Source: an uncultured Ruminococcus sp.
GTDB taxonomy: Bacteria; Bacillota; Clostridia; Oscillospirales; Ruminococcaceae
NCBI GenBank assembly: GCA_945877315.1
Contig: CAMCRP010000005.1
Location: forward strand, 25,714-89,713
Length of the DNA stretch: 64,000 bases
Direction: 5' to 3'
The notes under the pieces were generated by a model that was given only the letters and a program-made list of their open reading frames with translations, searched no databases and was not told the origin of the DNA. Made by a program: the position numbers and the translations under genes. Of this stretch, positions 47,190-55,649 are shown piece after piece (within the stretch, counting starts at the first letter, position 1; every line of letters starts with the position of its first letter).

Positions 47190-47342
47190 ATGAAAAAAGG
47201 ATTTTCCGTAAAAGCTGTTGTCATTAAGGCAGTTGAAAAGGCTGCAGCAAAATCAGCTGAAGCTGCAGCTAATTCAACATGTTATGTGTGGCAGCATCAG
47301 CCTAAGGAAACTGCTGCTGTAAAGAAGCTGAGAAAGTTCTGA
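47190..47342 (+). CDS. agrD: AgrD-type cyclic autoinducer peptide precursor
   Basis: A 50-codon gene after AAAGGAGGG. The N-terminal part is an amphipathic lysine/alanine helix, then ANSTCYVWQHQPK and a basic C-terminal tail ending LRKF. The layout (amphipathic leader, small residues, cysteine five residues before a xQP motif, charged tail) is that of AgrD in Clostridia. By analogy with the known ring positions, the mature peptide is predicted to be a five-residue thiolactone, Cys-Tyr-Val-Trp-Gln, with or without a short tail. It has its own operator/promoter P2. The following 214 bp up to the secreted-protein gene show no convincing gene. Confidence 0.85.
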   Translation: MKKGFSVKAVVIKAVEKAAAKSAEAAANSTCYVWQHQPKETAAVKKLRKF

Positions 47343-47556
47343 TGGGCAAGCGGCATCGGCAATGCGTTTTCCGTTTTATGTGTTGTCGGTGTCGTTCTTA
47401 TTTATGTATGAGCTTCTAACGCTATTGGCAGCGTTTATGAATATGATTTACAGCTGCTCAATGTAAAAAATGCAGCTGCATTTAGCCATGAGGCAGATGC
47501 GGTCAAAAATGTTAAGTGGATATTTTATCACGTTTACTATAACTTCGGAGGAAATT

Positions 47557-50500
47557 ATGAAAAGAACACATAAAACGAAATTCAAAAGAACAATGTCGGC
47601 AGTTCTTGCAGCTTCGATGGCAGCATCTGTGCTTACTGCAATTCCGGTAAATGCCGAAACGGGTACAGCTACATATACCTATGACGGATATAAGGTGGAC
47701 TATGCCGTTACAAACGAATGGTTCGGTAATCAGAATGTAAATGTTACCCTGACAAACACATCAAACGAGTCTATCCTTAACTGGGCACTCGGTTATGATG
47801 CCACCGGTGAGATTAGCGGCATATGGAACGGATATGTTTACAGCAAATCCGAAGAGGATTACATAATCAAAAATTCGGGCTATAATTATGAGATCGAACC
47901 TTTTCAGTCAGTGAATTTCGGATATACATTATCCGGGAATGACCTTGAAACACCCGAAAAGTTTGAACTTTGCTCAAAAAGGGTTGACAAGTCAGATGGT
48001 TATGATGTAAAATTAAATGTGACAGAAGATTGGGGCGATGTCTTTCAGGCTGAGCTTATTGTGACCAATACTTCCGATGCTCCCATTGAGGCATGGAAGG
48101 TCGATTTTGACAGCAATTTTGAGATCACAAACCTCTGGAACGGCAAGATCATTGAATCAGACGATGCTGGATACAGTGTTGCAAGCTGTATGTGGACTAA
48201 TCCTATTGCAAGCGGTGATTCAGCTTCAATTGGCTTTACTGCAAGCAAGGCTGAAGGCGAAGCTCCTGCTGTAAGCAATATAAAGCTGTCCGAGGTAGTT
48301 ATTGAACGAAGCGGTTCTGTTCCTTCCGATGAGCCAAGCGAAGATACTCTTGATATTACTGCTGATGCACAGTATATCGAAAGCGACAGCACAGCCGTTA
48401 TTTCTTGGAATACCAATGTCAACAACGGCACATTTGAGATCATGTATTCGGAGGATAATGCTGAGTACACACAGGTCGCAAGTGTATCGGGCGATAAAAC
48501 CTATATCTATTCTCTCGGAGATGCCTGCGGAACGGTATATTTCAAGGTAAGGCAGACCACAGATGGCGGACAGGTCGCTGAAAGCTCTGCTGTATCTGTC
48601 GATATTCCCGTGCCTGTTGTACCCGAAAAGCCTGTTGTTACGGTATCTGCCGATTTTGATGAAGAAACAAGCTTTGTTAATGTATCATGGAAAACAACGG
48701 CAGAGGGCGGCACTTTTGACATTTATGTTTCCGTTGACAGCGGCGAATTTGAAAAGAAAGCTTCCGTATCCGATACGGTGTCCTATTCCTTTGCGCCCGA
48801 AGTGTCGGGCAGCTATGGTATAAAGGTCGTACAGACAACAACAGCGGGAATGACAGGCGAAAGCGAAGCTGTAAATGTTGTATGCACTATCCCCGACCCT
48901 GCCGATGATATTGACTGGAACGACACGACCGACACAGACAATGACGGTCTGACAGACGTTTACGAGGAAAACTACTTTGAAACAGATCCCGAAAATGCCG
49001 ACACAGACGGCGATGGTCTGCCCGACGGATATGAGGTTTACTATCTCGGGATCGATCCCAAGAAGGCAGATTCCGATGACAACGGCATTTCCGATGCTGA
49101 TGAAGATTTTGACGAGGACAGTCTGAGCAATCTTCGTGAATACGAATTGGGCACCGATCCCTGCAATGCTGACAGCGATTCAGACGGTCTTGCCGATAAC
49201 GACGAGATCAGTATATACAGCACCGATCCGCTGAAATATGATACCGACAGTGACGGTGTTTCCGACAGCGACGAGATCGAACTCGGACTTGATCCCAACA
49301 ATGCGGCTACCTATGGTATTCCCGATTCGGAGCACACATTTGCACAGCATATCGGCGAAGATTCCGACAATTTTGCGGCTGTAAATACAGATGAAAATCC
49401 CTTCAAGGTTTCTGTCGATATTACTGCAGCAGGTGTTGCCGCAAATAATCTTTCCGCCCGTGAAAGCGGATATTCCAATGCAATGAGAAACACCGCCGTT
49501 CTGGGGGTATCTCCCGAATTTACCTATACCGAAGGCTTAAAGGTGGAGGACGTTGTCATCAATTTTGACATTTCGGACAGTGCTGCCGCAAATACAAACG
49601 GCAAATACGCTGCAATTTCCGACGAATTTGCAGGCATAAAGCGTCTTAATGTTTTCAAGTATTTTGAAGACACAAATATGCTTCTGCCCATCGAAACCTT
49701 CCACGATGTGGAAAACAACAGGGTTTACACTCATGTTGACCAGCTTGGCACTTACTGTCTTATGGATATGGAAATATGGCTTGAAAGCATAGGCATTGAA
49801 GCGGTAAGCAGCGAATATAATGAAGTTAATGTGGATAAAACAGAAGCTTATGCTTCCAAAATAAATGCACGTCCTGCGGATATAGTATTTCTTATGCCAG
49901 CATCCGGCAGCTCGAGCGAACGAGCATATGAAACCATGAAAAAGGCAGCAGAAAAAACTGCCGAGCTCATTTTTCAGAAAATGAGCAATGCCAGAATATC
50001 CGTAATCATAGGCGAAAGCTCGGGCGGCCGATATGCAAAGTTCAATAATGGTAATAGGTGGGCTAACAAGAGTGATGACGTTCTGGATATGTTAAGTCAG
50101 ATGCAATATGAGCATATTGACAAAAAGCTGCCGTTTGTAGATGCTGTTAGAAAGGTACAAAAAATAACTGACTACCGTGATGATGCTCAGAGATTTGTAG
50201 TACTTTTTCATTGGACAAAATATGATGATGTGACCAATGTGAATCCATGGGGAAGCGACAGCGCACTAGTTAATCTTGAGGAGAATCCGCTGTATAATTA
50301 TTCAAGAGTGAATTACGGAGCCTGGTATTATCATCCATCAAACAGTCAATTTGCAACGGATAGTGAATTTCACAGACAGCGTGTGGCACAATTCGAATCA
50401 CATGGCGGAAAATATATAAATGGATTATATGATCCTGAGAAGATGGCTGAAGAAGTGGCGAAGCATATAACAACTTTCAGATCTGAGGATATAGGAGTGT

Positions 50501-51780
50501 TCCAATGCATAACTTCGGCAGGTCTTGAATTTATACAGCTTGATTCACCGGTAACCGACAAATATGAATCGGCGGCAGAGTATGCCGAAAGCTGCACTTA
50601 CAGACCAAGACTGAAGGAACTTTATGGCGGCTATGCCGACACAGACAAGGACGGACTGTTTGATTTCGAGGAGATAAACTTCAGCCTTCACACCCGAAAC
50701 GGACAGCCGCTGATAACCTTCAACTCTGATGGGACGGTAAATCTCCCTAATCTGAACAATTTACTTCAGAACTATGAGGGCAAATATCCTTATGTTGCAA
50801 GCGGATTTGATAGATTTAGTAAAGATCAAGCAACTAAGGTCGATTTTTATAATGTTCCTGTTCTGCCGATAAAGTCGGATCCGACGAGTGCGGATGGGGA
50901 TGGGGATGGCTTTGAAGATGCAGTTGATAAAAATCCACTAGGATATAAAATTGAAAACAAATCGATTATAATATATGATACAAGCTCGGAAGATATTGAT
51001 GGTGAAATCAACTACAGAAAAAATTTCCCCCCTGTATTTGATAAAATATCAAATACAGAATACATACCTTGCAATTTTTTTGACAGCAGTGGAATTAACT
51101 ATTGTGATAATTTTATTGATATATGGAATGAAATTAATATCCCGAAAGCCCCAGAACTCAAAGGTGCTGTTTTTTATGAAATAGAATCGTTAACCATAGT
51201 AGCTCATGGTGCGATAGGCGAAATGGCAGGATTCACATCAAGAAATTTATTTGAAAATCAAATTAATAGTATTTCATATCCCATTTCAAAACTAAAGCAG
51301 CAAAAGGTTAATAAATTAACATTAGAGATTTGTAACAGCGGAAATTTGGATGCAACAAATGTTGATGGAGATTTGAACATTGCGTTAGCCTTTTTAAAAA
51401 GTCAACCAGATATTAAAGAGGTTTACGCTTATGACGGATATGTAAGTTATAATATAACACTTAATAAAAATATAACAAAACCAATTCTAAATCTTTCACA
51501 AAAAAACAGCGATGACTTTATGAATAAATCTGTAGAAGTAAATGGACGAGGTCGTTTTTCAAATGGAGAAGTGAAATATTACAGGGACAGTAATGGGAAT
51601 ATCTGTTGCAACAACAAATATAAGTATTGTTTTATTTCCGATACTATGAATCTGTATGATTACCGTTCAAGAAATATTATAACGATTATTGGAGTTACTG
51701 ATCAATATGATTTATTGTTCAAGCTTGGCACTATTAAATATTTTCCGTTAATAACCGAGGTGATTGTTAATGTTAATTAA
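47557..51780 (+). CDS. Giant secreted modular protein: CBM2-like, FN3-like, Ca-binding repeats, VWA-like, C-terminal His/Cys dyad domain
   Basis: A 1407-residue exoprotein starting at an ATG after GGAGG. It has a signal peptide (1-33, cleavage after VNA), two CBM2-like modules (about 37-135 and 145-235; NTSN..I.NWAL and IWNG motifs), two FN3-like modules (about 265-445), a DxDxDG calcium-binding repeat run (about 455-590), a beta-rich region, a VWA-like domain with an altered MIDAS (about 770-990), another calcium repeat, and a C-terminal domain with IVAHGAIGE (about 1212) and LEICNSG (about 1256), recalling the His-Cys dyad of caspase/CHAT-like peptidases. The last 270 codons are distinctly more AT-rich. 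It follows agrD and is probably agr-controlled. Confidence 0.8.
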   Translation: MKRTHKTKFKRTMSAVLAASMAASVLTAIPVNAETGTATYTYDGYKVDYAVTNEWFGNQNVNVTLTNTSNESILNWALGYDATGEISGIWNGYVYSKSEEDYIIKNSGYNYEIEPFQSVNFGYTLSGNDLETPEKFELCSKRVDKSDGYDVKLNVTEDWGDVFQAELIVTNTSDAPIEAWKVDFDSNFEITNLWNGKIIESDDAGYSVASCMWTNPIASGDSASIGFTASKAEGEAPAVSNIKLSEVVIERSGSVPSDEPSEDTLDITADAQYIESDSTAVISWNTNVNNGTFEIMYSEDNAEYTQVASVSGDKTYIYSLGDACGTVYFKVRQTTDGGQVAESSAVSVDIPVPVVPEKPVVTVSADFDEETSFVNVSWKTTAEGGTFDIYVSVDSGEFEKKASVSDTVSYSFAPEVSGSYGIKVVQTTTAGMTGESEAVNVVCTIPDPADDIDWNDTTDTDNDGLTDVYEENYFETDPENADTDGDGLPDGYEVYYLGIDPKKADSDDNGISDADEDFDEDSLSNLREYELGTDPCNADSDSDGLADNDEISIYSTDPLKYDTDSDGVSDSDEIELGLDPNNAATYGIPDSEHTFAQHIGEDSDNFAAVNTDENPFKVSVDITAAGVAANNLSARESGYSNAMRNTAVLGVSPEFTYTEGLKVEDVVINFDISDSAAANTNGKYAAISDEFAGIKRLNVFKYFEDTNMLLPIETFHDVENNRVYTHVDQLGTYCLMDMEIWLESIGIEAVSSEYNEVNVDKTEAYASKINARPADIVFLMPASGSSSERAYETMKKAAEKTAELIFQKMSNARISVIIGESSGGRYAKFNNGNRWANKSDDVLDMLSQMQYEHIDKKLPFVDAVRKVQKITDYRDDAQRFVVLFHWTKYDDVTNVNPWGSDSALVNLEENPLYNYSRVNYGAWYYHPSNSQFATDSEFHRQRVAQFESHGGKYINGLYDPEKMAEEVAKHITTFRSEDIGVFQCITSAGLEFIQLDSPVTDKYESAAEYAESCTYRPRLKELYGGYADTDKDGLFDFEEINFSLHTRNGQPLITFNSDGTVNLPNLNNLLQNYEGKYPYVASGFDRFSKDQATKVDFYNVPVLPIKSDPTSADGDGDGFEDAVDKNPLGYKIENKSIIIYDTSSEDIDGEINYRKNFPPVFDKISNTEYIPCNFFDSSGINYCDNFIDIWNEINIPKAPELKGAVFYEIESLTIVAHGAIGEMAGFTSRNLFENQINSISYPISKLKQQKVNKLTLEICNSGNLDATNVDGDLNIALAFLKSQPDIKEVYAYDGYVSYNITLNKNITKPILNLSQKNSDDFMNKSVEVNGRGRFSNGEVKYYRDSNGNICCNNKYKYCFISDTMNLYDYRSRNIITIIGVTDQYDLLFKLGTIKYFPLITEVIVNVN

Positions 51781-52819
51781 AAAAAGAAGAACTGTATTAT
51801 TCGTAGTAAGTTTATTGATAATTATAATTATTTCACTGCTTTTGATATCTAAGTCATTTGCACAAAAGGCATTCCCTGAGTGCTTCAATATTGATGAAAA
51901 TTTCGTTTTTGCCGACTGTGCAAGAAGCAGAGGAACAGCAGAATTTGTAACCATCGGCAGTGACGCAACGCTTACAATCTACAATTCACCAAGTGGAACT
52001 GTTAGCGGCACGTTTCCTAAAGTACCCGAATATGCTGTTTTGAACAACGTCAAGGGCAATGACCCATTTATCGGTATTATTTTCGATGATAATTCCTTGG
52101 TGATCTACCGCACGGAAAGCCTTAATGAACCTGTATTTGAATTTTCAGATGTTGATGATGTGTATGCATCTATTGACATTTTTTCAGATGATGAGGACAG
52201 GCGTTCCGATTGCTTTTACTTTGTTTCGCAAATGAAAGCGTATTGTTATGATGTAAAGCAAGCTGCTCTGACGGAGCTTGATGTGAAATTAAAAGCTGCT
52301 CCAAAACGAGGTGCCATTGCATTTGTTGACAGCAGATATAAGGAGGGTCCGCTAATCATTTTCGATGATGAAAGCAACGTGAGTATTTGCTATGACGGCA
52401 GTACCGAGCGGCTTGAAAATGTATATGCAGTGGATATTATGGGGGCAATGATCTCTGACAAAACCTATCGTTATTGCTCATATGATAGGGATAAGCTTCT
52501 GACAGAAGAGGCATCTTTGATTACACATTATCCGGGCAATGTAAAAAAATCATGCTATTATCTTACGAACAAAGGAACCGCTCTGAAAAATGACGGTATG
52601 ATTATTTACAACTCGTCAGCTTCCTCACGGATAAGCAGTCTTGAAATCAACAAAAAGACAATCAGGAAGATCACAGGCTCAGACTCAGAGGATATTGATT
52701 TTTATCTCTATCCTTCACTTGGGCTGAACAGCGGATATATTCGTCAAGGTAATACAATTATCTGTATTGACGAAGATTTTCTTAACAGTCTTTCAAGAAA
52801 TTATTGGTGGTGCTTTTAA
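51770..52819 (+). CDS. Membrane-anchored extracytoplasmic protein coupled to the giant exoprotein
   Basis: A 349-residue protein with an N-terminal signal anchor (about 8-30) and an outer domain rich in repeated beta segments such as IIFDDNSLVIYR and LIIFDDESNVSICYDG, suggesting a beta-propeller-like fold. The ATG at 51770 lies inside the last codons of the exoprotein gene (11-bp overlap), so translation is coupled. I do not recognise the family. The tight pairing with an exoprotein that has a putative peptidase/toxin tip suggests a receptor, anchor or immunity role; this is inference. Confidence 0.72.
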   Translation: MLIKKRRTVLFVVSLLIIIIISLLLISKSFAQKAFPECFNIDENFVFADCARSRGTAEFVTIGSDATLTIYNSPSGTVSGTFPKVPEYAVLNNVKGNDPFIGIIFDDNSLVIYRTESLNEPVFEFSDVDDVYASIDIFSDDEDRRSDCFYFVSQMKAYCYDVKQAALTELDVKLKAAPKRGAIAFVDSRYKEGPLIIFDDESNVSICYDGSTERLENVYAVDIMGAMISDKTYRYCSYDRDKLLTEEASLITHYPGNVKKSCYYLTNKGTALKNDGMIIYNSSASSRISSLEINKKTIRKITGSDSEDIDFYLYPSLGLNSGYIRQGNTIICIDEDFLNSLSRNYWWCF

Positions 52820-52834
52820 TACTTTTGCACATAG

Positions 52835-53092
52835 AAACATTTCAAAAACGGCAAGCCCCTGTTTGCCTGCAGCATTCGTCCCGGTTTCAAGGTGAATTTT
52901 GCAATTCAGCCCAAGCTGTTTGTTGCTCTCAGCGATTTCGAGATCATCGATCCCTTCTTTGACGCAGCTACTATCTCAAGTAAGCCTGTCGAGATCGAGT
53001 ACGGGGGACAGCAGTTCCTTACTATCATTCTTTCGGAGGATGAAAGCACCGGTGCAGTGAACGTGGCTTACAATTTCGATAAATTTGAGTAG
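52835..53092 (+). pseudogene. 3' remnant of an unidentified gene
   Basis: An open frame of 85 codons with no proper start reads into a stop at 53090-53092. Its GC-rich, biased codons differ from the AT-rich neighbours. The peptide (for example IRPGFKVNFAIQPKLFVALSDF) looks like the end of a well-expressed beta-rich protein. No ribosome site precedes an internal start, so I call it a displaced gene fragment. Confidence 0.55.
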
Positions 53093-53233
53093 TAATCCTT
53101 TATAGCAGCATTTTTCATTCCGAAGAATATATTATCCCAAATAGCCTGCCGAAAGGAAACATAAATACGCTGCTTGACATCATGAAAAACATAAATCACT
53201 TATTGTCAAAATATGCCTGAATATATTTTATTG

Positions 53234-53273
53234 CAGTCCTTGAATGAATTTTCAAGGGCTGTGATTTTTTCTG
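53234..53273 (+). terminator. Terminator-like hairpin
   Basis: The stem CAGTCCTTGA with TCAAGGGCTG (one G-U pair) around a short loop is followed by TGATTTTTT. It may end the exoprotein transcript. Confidence 0.6.
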
Positions 53274-53381
53274 CTTCAGCCGTAATGATTTCAGTAGGTC
53301 ATTACCGGAATGTTCAGTAATTGGATGAAATAGCTAATGTGAACTTTAAATTACTAAATAATTAAAATTGTGATTTTAGTT

Positions 53382-53450
53382 TGTACTTCAATCCCAAAAT
53401 TTGTACATCAGGCAGAAAGTGTTGAATTTTCGGAGAACGTGTAATATAAT
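53382..53450 (+). promoter_or_regulatory. Third paired-operator promoter (P3)
   Basis: TGTACTTC starts at 53382 and TGTACATC at 53402. TTGAAT is at 53422-53427 and TATAAT at 53445-53450 with a 17-bp spacer. All distances equal those of P1 and P2. The gene it drives is decayed. Confidence 0.75.
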
Positions 53451-53513
53451 CTTCTATAACAGGAGTTCAATAACTTGTTTGAGCGTAAAAGAACATAAAA
53501 AAGGAGTATACCT

Positions 53514-53858
53514 ATGAATAATGTCAGAATTTTTAAAATATAATATTAAGTTGGATTTGTTGCTCGTATGGAGATCATATGGAATTTGGGCGACAATATG
53601 GAAAACGAAAGTAGCGGCACATATAAGCCTGCCGGTTATCATGATGTGTGTATCGGTGCGGAACGAACCATTGATTAAAATGATAATACGAATATACCCA
53701 ATGGTGCAGCAGTAAAGCTTAATGCCGAGGTAGTTCTTGGAATAGATAGAGTTGCTGATGATATGTTTATATATGACAATTCATGCAGCGGAATAGCTGA
53801 ATATGAGGTTTCCGGAACAACTTTGATAAATAAGCTGAAATTAAAAAGTTATCGGTAA
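53514..53858 (+). pseudogene. Decayed gene downstream of P3
   Basis: An ATG after AAAAAAGGAG opens a frame that hits TAA after nine codons. The same frame then continues, with two more stops, through coding-like sequence (NESSGTYKPAGYHDVCIGAERTID, here interrupted as NESSGTYKPAG and AERTID, then NIPNGAAVKLNAEVVLGIDR) to 53858. The product is not recognised. The retained agr-type promoter suggests a former quorum-regulated gene. Confidence 0.55.
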
Positions 53859-53890
53859 AGACTGATGGTTGATCAGGTTTTCAATGGTTA

Positions 53891-54802
53891 CTAAGATATT
53901 TCAATTTTGTTTCTTGGATGCTTAGATGAAAGGATTTCCTTTTGTTTGGACATGGCCACATGAGTGTAAATCTGAGTAGTAGTAATGGAACTGTGTCCCA
54001 GCATCTTTTGTATGTATCTGATGTCAACGTCCTCTTCAAGCAATAAAGTTGCGAATGAATGACGGAACATATGAGGAGTAATGTGCATATTGCTTCCAGA
54101 CAAAGCCGCATACTTATTGATCATAGATCTGACAGACTGTTCTGTTAAGCGATTGTTGAATTTGTTGACAAAAAAATATCCGCAAGCTGAAATATCTTCC
54201 TTGAAAAGGTGAAGGTAATTGTTTATTGCATTTTGGACTGCTTCGTTTTCTATCTGAATGATTCGCTCTTTTGCACCTTTTCCATAGAATTTTATGGTAT
54301 TGTCGGTAACGTTTACAGAAGATGGTTTGAGTGAACAAACCTCTGATACTCTTGCCCCTGTAGCAAACAGCAATTCCAGAACTGTAATATCTCTTGTGAC
54401 TGATTTTCTCCGATATTCAGTAGAAGCGGAGTTTAGTTCTGAATATGCGGCAGATAAAATCCCACTAATTGTATCCAGGGGTATGGTTTTTGGGAGCATT
54501 ATCGGTTCTCTGAAAGTTGTTTCAATTTTATCAAATGGATTGATCTCGATTATATCTTCAATCATCAGGAAATGGGTAAAGGCTTTCAAAGTTGCGATTT
54601 TACGTTTAGCCGTTTTAGGTTTAAAAGAGTTATGTAAAAACGAGAGGTAATTACATATGGTTTTCCTGTTGTATACTCCCTGCGAATGTTGCATAAATTG
54701 CTTCAGATCAATAGAATATGCTTTTATGGTTTTATTGCTAAGCGTTTTTCTGTTTTTACAGTAATCTAGAAAAGCGGTAGTCATCATTGTTAAATCGAAC
54801 AT
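53891..54802 (-). CDS. Tyrosine recombinase (XerC/XerD-like integrase)
   Basis: A 303-residue recombinase with an N-terminal SAM-like DNA-binding domain (about 5-90) and a C-terminal catalytic domain. The catalytic set is complete: arginine in ATGARVSEV, HxxR in HMFRHSFAT, histidine in LGHSS and the nucleophile tyrosine in TTQIYTHVAM. It starts after AAGGAGGAG. It lies 132 bp from a 27-bp inverted repeat whose core looks like a tyrosine-recombinase site, so control of that site is the natural inference. Chromosome-dimer resolution is less likely because the gene lies in accessory DNA. Confidence 0.9.
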   Translation of the reverse strand: MFDLTMMTTAFLDYCKNRKTLSNKTIKAYSIDLKQFMQHSQGVYNRKTICNYLSFLHNSFKPKTAKRKIATLKAFTHFLMIEDIIEINPFDKIETTFREPIMLPKTIPLDTISGILSAAYSELNSASTEYRRKSVTRDITVLELLFATGARVSEVCSLKPSSVNVTDNTIKFYGKGAKERIIQIENEAVQNAINNYLHLFKEDISACGYFFVNKFNNRLTEQSVRSMINKYAALSGSNMHITPHMFRHSFATLLLEEDVDIRYIQKMLGHSSITTTQIYTHVAMSKQKEILSSKHPRNKIEIS

Positions 54803-54835
54803 AATTGTTCTCCTCCTTATATGGTTTATACATTA

Positions 54836-54864
54836 ATTATATATCGTGGAGGAGAATTTGTCGA
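54836..54864 (-). promoter_or_regulatory. Promoter of the tyrosine recombinase
   Basis: On the minus strand there is TCGACA (54859-54864), a 17-bp spacer and TATAAT (54836-54841). Confidence 0.65.
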
Positions 54865-54933
54865 ATTTAGCGGTTCCGAATTCGTCAATATATTACGATA
54901 ATTGTATTTTGCGATACCAAATATATAGAGCTA

Positions 54934-54960
54934 AAACATAAGATAACTTCAAATTATCAT
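54934..54960 (+). repeat. Left copy of 27-bp perfect inverted repeat (candidate recombination site or operator)
   Basis: It is identical, in inverse orientation, to 56793-56819. The core is an imperfect palindrome: arm AAGATAA, a 7-bp spacer CTTCAAA, arm TTATCAT. This is the layout of a tyrosine-recombinase crossover site. Sequence outside the 27 bp is unrelated. Confidence 0.85.
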
Positions 54961-54995
54961 CGCTTTGTGAAAAATGATTGGGGGTAATTTCTTTC

Positions 54996-55649
54996 ATGTT
55001 AATAGAAAATAAAGGGGAACAGGCGGGTGCAATTCCTAATGGTTATATTGTCTTTTTATCTGGAGTACCAGGTGTTGGGAAAACAACCATATCATATGAA
55101 TTGCTACAAAGATTTAATAAATTTAGAATAATTGAGGAAACTGATTTAATTAGAGAAATATTGCGTGGTTATAATGAGTATTTACATACAGAATTTGGAG
55201 ATGAGATTTCATTCGTTTTTGAAAAAATTAAAATAAGTGAACACGGAATAATTCTTAATATGGAAGAGGTTAAAAAACAGTGCATTATTATGAAAAGTTC
55301 TCTTGAACAAATTGTTAGAAGACAGCAACGGAAGGGAATTGCAACAATCATTAATGGGGTTCATATTATTCCAGAAGTTTTAAATGGGCTTGCAGGAAAT
55401 TACAATATAATTTATATAAATTTGTACGTAACAGATGAAAATATTCTTTATGAAAGGCTATCAAAAAGAAATTCCTTACATATGCTAAAATATGTGCCAC
55501 TTATTTATAAAACCAATTATGAGTTATATCTAAGTACCGAAAATTTAGCTGCAAATAATTCACATGTTTATAACGTTAATGTATCTAACTTAAATATAGA
55601 CGAAGTAATAAAAAAAATTATTAGTTACATAACAAATGGTATTAAATAG
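54996..55649 (+). CDS. P-loop nucleotide kinase-like ATPase
   Basis: A 217-residue protein with Walker A in FLSGVPGVGKTTISYELL near the N-terminus, an acidic EETDLIREIL segment after it (substrate region in small-molecule kinases), and an ERLSKRN arginine cluster (lid) later. It resembles the AAA_33/2-phosphoglycerate-kinase-like group and the P-loop kinases of DNA-base-hypermodification operons. ATG 54996 after GGGGGT is preferred; an upstream TTG lies in the ribosome site. It begins 36 bp inside the left inverted repeat and its 3' end overlaps the convergent TIR gene by 8 bp. The substrate is unknown. Confidence 0.78.
   Translation: MLIENKGEQAGAIPNGYIVFLSGVPGVGKTTISYELLQRFNKFRIIEETDLIREILRGYNEYLHTEFGDEISFVFEKIKISEHGIILNMEEVKKQCIIMKSSLEQIVRRQQRKGIATIINGVHIIPEVLNGLAGNYNIIYINLYVTDENILYERLSKRNSLHMLKYVPLIYKTNYELYLSTENLAANNSHVYNVNVSNLNIDEVIKKIISYITNGIK

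Noticed and set aside
47343..47556. Possible second small peptide gene or stop-codon read-through after agrD
   Set aside because: Short hydrophobic frames exist, but none has a ribosome site and the frame is broken by stops.
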